Shown here: in pieces, positions 1-12,881 of the stretch
Position numbering within the stretch: the first letter of the stretch is position 1
How the letters are laid out: every line of letters starts with the position of its first letter
Assembly (NCBI GenBank): GCA_030998015.1
Contig: JARWMV010000234.1
Location: forward strand, 1,240,001 to 1,304,000
Direction of reading: 5' to 3'
Length of the DNA: 64,000 nt
Source: Ceratorhiza oryzae-sativae
Lineage: Eukaryota; Basidiomycota; Agaricomycetes; Cantharellales; Ceratobasidiaceae
Position numbers and translations under genes: made by a program
The notes under the pieces: model-generated
The model's input: only the letters and a program-made list of their open reading frames with translations
Told to the model about the DNA's origin: nothing
Databases searched by the model: none

Positions 1-567
1 ATGAGCCCCTCTTATCGACCCACATGTGACGTAGGTCTATGGACTTCAATGAGACCGTTACGAAGCGCGATCCGGCGAGTTAACCCCATATACGGCCTCG
101 TCACTACTCTAGGTTCCCGATATTCTCTCCGAGGTGCATCCCAGTTGGTTGATTGTGCATCTCCACAAATGACGTTATCCATGCATGCATTAACAGCGTT
201 TTGGCGTTTGAAGACGTTTTGTTATTCTGCAAAACGAAGGAATGCAACCGTTGACTCAGATAACTCTCCTTTTTCCGAGACTCGATTTCCCCTAGAGCTA
301 CTTGGAATAGACGCTTCCCATGTGGATCGAACCTTGGCTCCTCATGCCCTCCTGGCTCTCGTTGCTGAAATATTCATCAAGAGACTCGTTCGGGAGGCAT
401 TGAGAGCTCGTGGCCAGATGCTGGGGGAGCTGACTGGGACGGCTGGCCTTACCGTTTTGACTACCACGCATGTCTCTCGAGGCTTGATGGATGGAAGAGG
501 ACCTGAAGGTTGGTTGCCACTTATGGCAGTGGCACGCATTGGGATGCTCCATACAGATACTGTATAG
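1..567 (+). CDS. unrecognised left-edge reading frame, possible histone-fold fragment
   Basis: An open frame of 188 codons starts at the first base of the window and may be cut on its left side. I do not recognise the whole protein. Residues about 108-140 (roughly 320-420) are helical and read HALLALVAEIF then VREALRAR. This recalls the middle helix of small histone-fold proteins of the CENP-X/MHF2 type, but the diagnostic C-terminal part of that family is not visible downstream, even allowing an intron. Frames on the opposite strand across the same DNA are also open. It may be a decayed or partial gene, or chance. Low confidence. Confidence 0.2.
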   Translation: MSPSYRPTCDVGLWTSMRPLRSAIRRVNPIYGLVTTLGSRYSLRGASQLVDCASPQMTLSMHALTAFWRLKTFCYSAKRRNATVDSDNSPFSETRFPLELLGIDASHVDRTLAPHALLALVAEIFIKRLVREALRARGQMLGELTGTAGLTVLTTTHVSRGLMDGRGPEGWLPLMAVARIGMLHTDTV

Positions 568-2218
568 CATTGTTTGCTATTGCATACATGTCCCGACATT
601 ATCCGGTCGAAGTCTGGACACAATAAACAAGGGATCGTCTGTCAATCAGCAGCCACCCTCAGGCCACTGTAACCTTCCAATTACAAAACTAGGACTGCCA
701 TTGATTTGTTGCAACACTCATTCCCGGCTACTTCATGCCTCCTTTCTCTGGCGGTCAAGTGCTATGCGGAGGTCACGTAATTCAACAACGTGCAAAAGAG
801 CCTTCTCTATTTCACTTCGCAAATGCTGTATGATTGGCTATGCCGAGCACGCATTCCATTTCTCCTACCTGTTTTGTGCGTCAAACAATCTTCCTGATCT
901 GGGCGTGCTACCAATCCTTTGCACAGGTCGTTTGTTGGTCAGCCGCCAGTACTCTGGATAGGCTCTTGCCACACGAGTGATATAAGAGCCTAAGCATACT
1001 GCCCCTCGTGTTCTCGTCCCTTGCTTTAACAATACCCCTCACACCCTTCTTAGTAAGATCGCCAATGTGCCGACAGATTGTGTGGGTACTTTACCAACCC
1101 TATAGTTTACCTAGAGGGCTGACGCTTGAAGACGGTAGTGAGCAATACCGGTTTGAGGAATGCGGGCATACTGTTAGTATATCCTGGACTCAGCCCTTCA
1201 AAACTAAAATTTGCAAACCTGTAGCGTGACATGGGTCTCCCAGTTGTTGGAACCAAAGGTATATGTCTTTTAGTTCGACTGGATCTTGACTGGACACTGA
1301 ATAAACAACATATGTGATAGACTGCTTGAAAGAAAACTGCAAGAAAGCAGGAGGCACTCGCCCAATTGTAGGTCAAGGTCATGCAAGGATGTTAGTATCC
1401 CCTAGTTAGTCCCGCCAAGTATCTGAATATTGACATTTATATTAGCGGTATGGTCCCAACATTAATCCGTACGTCAACATCCAACATATTCCTTAAGCGC
1501 TTATCTAAGATTCGGCGCATTGCAGCATTCGACCCGAGCCTGGTTATTGCAGCGAAAAGTATGATTGAGTCCCAGCCGGTATGCACCGATACTCCTACTG
1601 ACAACCCTTGAAGATGTGCTCAAAAATCTCGAGAATCTTGCATCATTGCATAAACCCTCGCGGCGCGCTCTCATGTTGTTATTCATTCCGTATTTAACGA
1701 TTTATACTGGATCCTGTTGGCTCTATACTGTAGCACCATAATTTTCTGAAAACAACGCATACAATGTTTGGATTTGTTCTGTAATTAATTTATTAGCTCA
1801 TCCTTCATTTTTATAATCGTATAGCTGGGCTGATTTTGTGAAACTTAGAGGATAGCGGTAAAAAAGAAATCGCGATCATCTCGCACACTGGTGGCAGGTC
1901 TGGAACCACCACAGTTCTTATAGTACTAGCATCTTTCTGCTAGGAGCATTTTATTTTATTTTATTTTTCCAACACAGGGTTGTTTTTACACATGGACCTT
2001 GAATCCTGTGATAGCTCTTTTCCGCTTGTGGTTTGACTTCGTGTCGTGTAGGTCATGCGCGACGCGAACCTTCATCGAGTCATGTATGCCCTTAATAACA
2101 CGTTACATGCCAGTGTCAAACGAAGCCTCCATCAGAAGCATTTGCAGTAAAATTCCGCTCACAGAAGAGATAAATTGATACATATTGCGAAATCGCGCTT
2201 CACCTACAACAAAGATGC
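568..2218. other. gene-free stretch
   Basis: No reading frame here has a recognisable domain or a convincing exon chain; the open frames are short and overlap on both strands. The part from about 1690 to 1980 is AT-rich and carries two small perfect hairpins followed by a T-rich tract, listed separately. The last part is probably the 3' flank of the ARB1-like gene, which ends at 2219 on the minus strand. Confidence 0.5.
1885..1969 (+). other. two hairpins plus T-rich tail, possible Pol III transcript 3' end
   Basis: A perfect 6-bp stem TGGTGG (1889-1894)/CCACCA (1906-1911) is followed by a second, CTAGCA (1926-1931)/TGCTAG (1938-1943). After it comes a tract of T runs separated by single A residues (about 1949-1968). 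The same T4-A-T4-A-T5 arrangement ends the U6 gene at 21386-21404 on the minus strand. I infer that this may be the 3' end of a Pol III small RNA running on the plus strand. No known RNA family could be matched, so its identity is open. Confidence 0.25.
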
Positions 2219-4279
2219 TCACTCGGCAAGAAAAGTTGGATACACTTGACCCATCTGGTACAAAAACCACCAAGAGCGTCCGCCTGACGTAGGGTCCTTC
2301 TTTCCCTTCTTCTTCTTTTTCTTCTTTGGGGGCTCGCCGTCAGTGAGCTGAGGGGCTTCTGCGGGATCTTCCTGTGCAGGAGTGGGGAGTTCAGCGACCT
2401 GTATAAATGTTCCGGTAATGACCATCCCAACACCAAATCGCAGCGCTTCGAGGAGTACTTCATCGGGCTGGATCAGCACAGTAATATTATCAACCAATGG
2501 ATCATGCTGGCCAACCCAGCCAAACTTGGTCTCGTCAATAGGAGGACTCAGCATGATGGGCTTGTTAACGCAGCCTCCTGATATGGGTGCATGTTTCGAC
2601 TCGGGAGACGGCAAAAGGGTAAGGCGAGCCAGACTTTGAGCAGCAATTTCACCAAAAGGCAGTATACTTCCAGCGGGGGGAGGATTTGGATTTGGTGTAG
2701 GTTCGACAACGGCCCCTATGATCCGGGAAGATGCCTCAACCCGCAATGTAACATAGGTCTCGGGGAGACGGTTTGGCCCTATGATCGCTTCAATCCGTTC
2801 GCGTGGCGGTGGCCCAGTACTGCCCCAAATAGTCGCGGGATCCTCTTCGGGTGGTGCCATAAACTCTTCAACATTCCACGTCGACTCGCCTTCCAACCAC
2901 GGAGGCTGTTCACCATTTTCCGGCTCCCATGTATCAGCAGGATCGCCACCCCATCCGCCAGAAGCAGACCATTCTGTCTGATGACCATTGATACTAGGGG
3001 GCTCGACGCTATCTGCTGCAAGCTCGGCGTCGGTCGGAATAAACAGTTTGGGAGTATCGGGGTCGTCGGCACTTGTAGGATCCGGTTTGGCGTCAACGTC
3101 CATGCTAGCATTACTAGATTTTGGATCTTCAGGTAAGCAACCGAAGCTCCATCCACCGCCGATACGTTGTCCCCAAATCTCTCCGCATGCCTTTCCCCAA
3201 GGCTCGGGGAATAGACGCGCCAACTTGGTTGTATGCGGCATCTCTTGTTTGGCAAGCTCGACAATCTTTTTCGCCCTAGCGATGCCATATTTAGTGCTCT
3301 TCTCTGTAGCCGAAAATACATCATTATTCTCGAGAAAGTTGAGGAATGTTTCGACTAGGATCGGGGTGTCTCGAATTTTGAGTTCACTCCTGCCGTATTT
3401 AGTAAATAAGTATCCGAACCCAGAGCGACCGTAACGCAAATCCGTTCAAGAAGACAACATACCAATAGACGCCTTTATCATAAGAGTAGGAAGTCAAGAA
3501 CAGCTTGATCATGCGTTCGGGATCTTGGTAAAACGCGTCCAAGGCTCGCTCCCTTGCGGTTTCTGGGACGATCTTGGCGGCCTCGTTTTCTGGGATTTCT
3601 TCAATGGTTGCAGCAGGGACAGCCTCCGCTTCCGCGTCAACCTCCGAGTCACCGTCAGAAACGTCGTCGTCATCGTCCTCCGCTCCAGCCTTTGGATTTG
3701 TTTTGACGCCTTGGGGGTTACTATCGACCAGCCCGAGACATATTGCAAACTATGCATAGAAATAGTGTTAGGACCAGGTCGTACTGAAATAGAGGTAACC
3801 CACCACTTGTGCGACTTGCTGTACATGTAGTGGGAATCGTCGCTTTTCCATAAAATCTTTGTGCGCTTCCAACAATCGATCGACGTACGTTTCGCGGCTG
3901 TTGCATATTAGACAACCTATCGCTCAACGACGCATTTTTGCTCACTGATCATATTTGTATCGCTTTCGCAACTTGTTATCCTCTTCGATTTCCTCCCACC
4001 ATTCAAGTGGTATCTCGACAGTTTGACCGTTTACGGTCTTTTTCTTTCTACGTCGCTTCTTCTTGTCGCTGTCGTGCTGACTCCCAAGTCAATTGTGGCG
4101 GATCCCACACCTTCGGGCTTGGACCGCTTATCGTCCTCGGGGTCAATCCACAGTCCTGTGGCTACGTAATCGGAGAAAGGGATAACTTCGACTCCATCAG
4201 GTTTCGTAGGGAATGGAGGCCATTTGTACCAAGGGATATTATCAGGCCAGGCTTCGGGAGCACCTTCGTTGTTGTTCAT
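2219..4279 (-). CDS. ARB1: Argonaute siRNA chaperone complex subunit, Arb1-like
   Basis: Family role: Arb1 is a subunit of the fission-yeast ARC complex, which holds Argonaute with duplex siRNA and supports heterochromatin silencing. Seen here: the N-terminus begins MNNNEGAPEAW and is followed by a basic Lys/Arg stretch. Then come the segment LEWWEEIEEDNKLRKRYKYD, an acidic linker, and the block FLNFLENNDV through WGKACGEIWG (about 3180-3350) typical of the Arb1 domain. The C-terminal part is acidic and Pro-rich and ends with a Lys tract near 2310-2330. Exons are joined by introns near 3440-3475, 3750-3800 and 3895-3945. Between GVS and QHDSDKK (about 4076-4084) the frame holds only if one C is added, so the start exon model depends on that. 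The start at 4279 is the ATG nearest the conserved part; a second in-frame codon lies upstream. Confidence 0.72.
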
Positions 4280-4529
4280 GGATAGGCTGATGGTGTAGGA
4301 CGTGGTGGTGAACAACAATCGGGTGGCTACGGGGCATTCTTAAATGAGTTTGAGGATGCCAATCACCAATCACAAGGCTGATCAAGCGATCAAATGAGGG
4401 AAAGCCAGATTGGCAATGGCAGCCTGCTCATACGATATAACATCTCAGAAGAATTACAATGTAGACATAAAGAGTCGTCTAGAAAAGTATTACATCAAGC
4501 CCCCTCGATTGCTGATAGCGCTGCCTCGT

Positions 4530-7443
<2,914 letters not shown>

Positions 7444-8925
7444 GGTTGAAGCACGGTTGCAGTGGCACGGCTATGTGGCTGTGCCACTGCGCATTTGTGA
7501 TTGGCACGTGACGAGATCAGTAAAAGCCGGGCGCTTGGTGGCCACATCTGTGTGTCGTGTGTGGATGTGTGTGTGTGGGGCTTGGAGCAGTGGTGTTTGT
7601 CGCGCGATGAGTTGAGACCGATGACGTGCTCGGTCAACTATGGACCATTTGTCCGTGAGATAGAAGCTCGCCACTCGATTTGGGGTCACTGTTGTCCCTG
7701 GCCACGACACGATAGCGAGTTTGTGTGTGGCTCTTTTAGCGTTGAGCAACTTGCCCTGCACACGGGTCGGTTTATGCCTCGAGTTGGGCATATCTGTCAG
7801 TCTATCCGACGTTTCAGTTTCCCCCTAAAGCATGGTGCATGACGATTTCATTTGTATACGAAATGTGAATGTTGGGGCATCGGGATTGTGGGGATCTGCA
7901 AGGCTAAAAGTACCCTCGTCTTCCCTAACCCGTGACAAAACGCCAAGTTGGGCAGGCAAGGTTATAGGCTGATTGGGTGTGCCCCTAGGCCCGAGCTTGA
8001 CTTGCGGGGAATCTCCGGGAGCATTCATATATTCAGATGACTGAGGTGTTGTCTCTATGTGCCTACCAAAGGGATTCTATGTGCCACAACACGTTATATT
8101 CATTATGGGCCTCGCTCTGGACATAGGGGTGGGAGCACGGGCGACTTTGGGTAGCGCGGTGACGGTCTATCGGGGGGGTCGGATAATGCGAATCACAACG
8201 TGTTTTGTTGCCCCGTAAGCGTGTCTGACCCCCCAGTTTTCTGCATCGAGTTCCAGATGGGACCCGTCAGCAAATGATTGTTTTTCATAACACGTTCATG
8301 ACCGGCTAATCGTCGTCCCTGCAGAGATCAGACAAACAGGGCAGACAAAACAGCGTTGGCCATATGGGCAGCGCAGGCGATGGGGTGTCGATGCGCAGGC
8401 TTCCTGTCCAGGGCTGGATCAAGATTTAGCCACGATGATCTCTTCCCCGGGGAGCACGGGCAGAAGGGGTGGGTTGTATGCATGGAGAAAACTGAGATGG
8501 GACAGCCGCGGCTTTTGGGGAGCCTAAACACTCTATGGGCGGTTTGGAAAAAGCGTGCTCGTGCTGGGGGGTTGTCACGGGTGGTATGACGGGACATGGG
8601 AACTTTTGGGATCGGGTGGTGCGGGCGGGCGGGTAGTGTCCAACCATGGGCCCATTTATAGGCGGGTGGGGGGGACAGCGAATGTCGCCGGCATGGGAGT
8701 CGGGTTTAGACGGCGGCGGACCGGCAACTCACCGGGAGCAGAGGGGATCGGTGGCCGGCGGTGGACCAGACGGGCGGGCAGACCCTGCAGGGGCGGGCGG
8801 GACGGGGATGGATTCCCACAGTCGAGGCGAGCCCAGGCCGCGGTCGGCAAGGTGGAGAGTCTCTTAACAGCTGCCGGCTCTGCTCTAGTAACCGTCTCCC
8901 CTCCTCTTTGTTGTCCGGGATCCGG
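7444..8925. other. intergenic region between CDC5 and the Zn2Cys6 gene
   Basis: About 1.5 kb between two divergent genes, so it should hold both promoters. A CACGTG E-box-like hexamer lies near 7505, about 60 bp upstream of the CDC5 start. From about 8600 the DNA becomes very GC-rich and opens long frames on both strands by base composition alone. I could not support a gene or RNA here. Confidence 0.5.
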
Positions 8926-11900
8926 ATGGACCAGCCACCGTCGGGGCCCTCCGCCTCTCCCGACATCGACGACCGGTCGTCCAGGCCGCAAGTCCAGCGC
9001 GGGGTCCGTCTTCTCTCCTATCGCCCGCCCCCTGACTGACCGGTCTTCAGGCCCGCGCATGCACCGTGTGCAGACAGGCAAAGGCACGTCGTCCGGTCTC
9101 TTACCACACCCATGTCTCACCCCCCGCCAGATGCGCTGCATCGGCGCCGACGACGGCCAGACCCAGTGCCAGCGCTGCAAGCGCAGCAACCTCGAGTGCG
9201 TCGCCCCCGTCGCCCCCGCCGCGCCTGGCCCGCACTGACCCCCGCAGATGCATCTTCGAGAAGCACCGCCGCGGCCGCAAGCCGGGATCCAAGTGCGCCC
9301 CTGTCTTGATCGCCCCGGCCGCATACTGACCGTGGCCCCAGGCTCTCCGAGGCCTCCAAGATGCTCCGCCGCATCGAAAAGGGCCTCAACAACGAGCGCC
9401 GCAAGTCCCAGGTCGCCAACAGCCAGCCGCCGTACCCCGCCTCGGCCTCGCGCGCCGCAGCATCCGACTTTAGCTTCACCGGCAACAGCGACGGCTTCAT
9501 GGACCCCAGCCTCAACAAGTCCGCGTCTGCCGCCACCCGCAGCCAGATGCCCTCGTCCGCCACCACCCCCACCGCCACCGAGCCCGCCCCCGCCCCGACC
9601 CTCGCCCACGTCCCGCCCAGCAGGCCCAGCACCGCCCCCGTCAAGGCCGGCTCCCCGACACCACATCGACGGCGACGACGACGACGACGATGACGATCGG
9701 GATCCGTCAGACGACGGACTGTTTCCCGCCCGCCTACTCGCTCGTGAGAACCGTCGCAACTCATTCTTCCGGACCATTCTCAACCCTGCGGATAATGCAG
9801 AGGGGGGCCATGCACCTGACGATACCAAGCCCTCGATGGACAACAGGCAGGCGTCCGTCGCCAGCAGCACCGCGACCGTGCACCCTGTCATCACCGGCCC
9901 AGAGGACCCCATCTCGGCCGGGCTCATGGACGAGGCCCAGGCCAAGGTCCTCTTTGACCTGTGAGTCCGTCTGGCTGCCCTCCGACACCATCTCACCTCC
10001 CGTTCCACAGCGTTTTCCTCCGCCTCAACCCGTTTATCAATCTCTTCGACCCCGTGCTCCACACCGTCCCCTATGTCCGCTCCCGATGCCCGTTTCTCTT
10101 CACCTGCCTCGTCATGGCAGGCTGCAAGTTCTGGAAACCCGAGCTCTTCAAGCAAACCCAGCGCCTCGCCAACGAGTTTGTCGTCAAGGCATTTGCCGAC
10201 CAGTGGAAGCGTGTCGAGGTCGTTCAGGCCTTTGCCTGCATGACATACTGGAAAGAGCCAGAGGACACGGTATGTCGCCAACCATCTCCGGCTATTCCGG
10301 CCATCGCCTGACCAGCCCCATCCCAGAGAACCTACACCTACATCGGCTATGTGAGCTCGCCCCGGGGTTGCGGTAATCTTACATCTGACGCTCATTCGCT
10401 CCAGGCTTGCCGCATGGCCGTCGAACTCGGCCTCAACCGATATCTCGCCAAGGCCCCAGAAGGAGAGACAGAGTTACAGAAGCGTGAACGCCGAAACCGC
10501 GAACGCACCTACCTCGTCTTGTTTGTCCACGACCGATCCCTGGCCATGCAGACCGGCCGCCAGTGGATGCTTCCAGAGGTGCGGCACTTTACACTTTGAT
10601 TCAATCTTGCCTGACCGATTCAAAGTGCGATCTCGTACGCCACTCACTCACTTGGCACGAGGACAACTTTATCCGGCCCGAAGATGTGATTGTCTGCGCG
10701 TTTGTTCAGCTCCGCAGAATTGCGGTACGTTTATCGCAGATCATCAGAACTAGCATTGAGCAGGTTTCAGGCGGAGACTACCGATGTCTTCTATCTTCAC
10801 AAGGGTGCTCCGGGACTGCTCCACGCTGATGTAAACTATGAGATTCTGCTCCGAGGGTGCAACAGCAAGCTCACCCAGTGGATGGATCTCTGGCACGGCG
10901 AGATGAAAAAAGGCAAGGTTGCCGTTTATCGATCTAGCGCTCGCTGACCGGTCATCCTTAGCCGGTGGCCAAATGTTCCACTTTTCGATGCTGACCTTTT
11001 TCCGGTTGCACGTGCGCCTATTCCTCAACAGCTTCGGGCTCCAGTCTTCGATGGCTTCGGCAAGTGATCGCGTTCCCAGGCGCCTGTCTCTCGCGCTGAC
11101 ACTTTTGGGTCTAGGCTACGCGCGCTAGCCCAAGCCTGCACGCCCTATCTGCCTGTTACACCAGTGCCGTACAGACGCTGCAGATCGTGACCAACGATTT
11201 CGCGCCTGTTGGAATGCTGGTGTGTTCTTCGCGAACTCGACGTGCATCCCGAGGCTGACAATAGCGTGTAGCGATATGGACAGGATAGTATCACCGTCAT
11301 GACCGCATATTCAGCCGTCTTCCTCTTGAAGCTCCTGCGGCGACCGCCGAACGTCACCGATATGCATCTCACTCCGACCCTGTCTGACCTGGACGAGGGC
11401 GCATCGACACAAAAGATCTATGACCTCATCTCGGCGACTGCAGACGCTTACCAAGAGGCTGCGATTCATGCTTTGTCGTCTAGTTCAGCCTCGTACCATG
11501 CGCGGTTCTTGCGCAGCCTGGTCGCAAAGGACATGGCGACCAAGGCTCGACAGGCTACACGTGATCGCAAGGTCAAGGACAATTCGGATGCGATGTCGAC
11601 CGGAGGAACGTCACAGGGTACGCCGAGCCATTCGTCGCCGAATTACCTCGCGGACCCGAGCAACGCGACGCCGTCGTATCATCCGCCGCTTGCACCCGGC
11701 GTGATGAACCAGGGGCAACAGACGCACAATGGTGCAGCGGCCACCAACGGGACAGGTATCGGGATGCCCAACGGCAACGCAAACGGTGCGATGTACCCGC
11801 AACAGGCCAACGGAATGGTCGGATATGCGCCGGACGACATGTTCCCGTTCCCGTCGTCGCCGCATCTGCCTATGCACCCGCAAATGAACGAGCATAATCA

Positions 11901-12263
11901 AGAGATACCACAGACACAGCAGCAGCAACAGCAGCAACAGCAGCCACAACCGCAGCAGCACCAATACGGCCAGAGCGGGATGATGCAACACCACCAGGCG
12001 CACCAGCAGATGATTCACCAACACCAGCAGCAACACCAGCAGCAGCAGCAACAGCACCATCCGGCGAACGGCCAGTTCCAGGGATACAACATGCCGACTA
12101 CCGCTGCGACTGCATCTGACCAGCATTATTGGCGCAACATGTTCATTGAGCTTGGTAAGTTTATGCCCAATCGCATCGCCAAACGTCTTTACTCAATTGT
12201 ACGTCAACAGGTTTCGGAGGCCCAGAGCCCACGGTGACTGGGTATAGCAGTACAATCATGTAG
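8926..12263 (+). CDS. Zn2Cys6 fungal transcription factor with poly-Gln/His tail
   Basis: Probable DNA-binding regulator. The zinc cluster is assembled from three exons: CTVCRQAK + MRCIGADDGQTQCQRC + CIFEKHRRGRKPGSK, giving the six cysteines and a basic linker. Introns in this part are 8992-9050, 9084-9130 (GC donor), 9196-9247 and 9293-9341. A Ser/Thr/Pro-rich linker, an Asp run (about 9670-9695) and the fungal regulatory domain follow (VFLRLNPFINLFDPVL, ACRMAVELGLNRYLAKAPEG, YLVLFVHDRSLAMQTGR). The C-terminus is Gln/His-rich (11912-12060). The last intron is 12155-12210, after which the protein ends GFGGPEPTVTGYSSTIM at 12263. Start 8926 is the first ATG in frame with the zinc exon. Two points are not solved: the frame changes near 9653-9656, where there may be one C too many, and one junction near 10918-10961. 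The target genes are unknown. Confidence 0.82.
11912..12060 (+). repeat. CAG/CAC-rich low-complexity tract inside the Zn2Cys6 gene
   Basis: Runs of CAG/CAA and CAC/CAT codons encode alternating Gln and His blocks in the C-terminal part of the transcription factor. Such tracts vary in length between strains and often lie in activation domains. Here the DNA is an imperfect triplet repeat with CAA interruptions. Confidence 0.85.
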
Positions 12264-12881
12264 ACTATTCTTTCTTTCTTTGGGGCATTTCGGGGCTTTC
12301 GGGGGGTGGAGGTTGCCCTGTGGCCTCGAGGGCACATAGGCTTGGTGTTTCGGATGTGGTCATATGCCTATGATTTTCGGATTTGGGTTAAGAATCGCTA
12401 CTCTGTATGATGGAACCTGTACGCTGTTTGTAATGCGATCGTGTTGATACCAGTTTTGATGTGCGAACATGCGTTGTCCGCCTGGAAGCCTGTGTGGGTG
12501 CGTGTTTGGGTCCAGAGAGAGAGAAGAGAGGCTCGCACTCGAGCCCCCTGTTCTCTAGACCTTTTTAAAAAATGTCGAACGCGAGTATGCGAAAGGACAT
12601 TTGGAACGTTTCGCACACGCCGGCAACTATCCCGGAGACATTTGATGCGAGTCAATCAGCGGGATCTCATTAGGCTTGATTTGGTCTAGTTTGTCCGGCT
12701 CGGGAATTTGCATTGTGCGCTCCTTGGTCTATTGTCGGCCACGGGCGGCACAAAGGGCAAATAATCCCACAAAAGGTGGGTGCAGCCGACAAGTGCGAGT
12801 ATCCTCCCTTCCGCTCTCTACCAGTCGCCGGACGACTCCCAGTCTACGCGATACTCCTCTGTCCGCTACGACTCTCACGAC
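12264..12881. other. intergenic region upstream of PRM1
   Basis: This holds the 3' flank of the Zn2Cys6 gene and the promoter or 5' leader of PRM1. A frame in phase with the PRM1 start is open back to about 12780 without an ATG, so translation could begin further upstream only through an unseen exon. Nothing else is recognised. Confidence 0.45.

Noticed and set aside
1885..1915. SRP RNA helix 8, suggested by CAGGTCTGGAA
   Set aside because: The motif lacks the short stem and closing GGAA tetraloop between AGGTC and the AGCA side, and no Alu-domain motif lies upstream.
8656..10395. A 579-codon open frame on the minus strand opposite the Zn2Cys6 gene
   Set aside because: It is an artefact of the GC-rich, stop-poor sequence. 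The plus strand has a zinc cluster and introns fixed by conservation, and the minus frame is low-complexity Gly/Ser/Arg.
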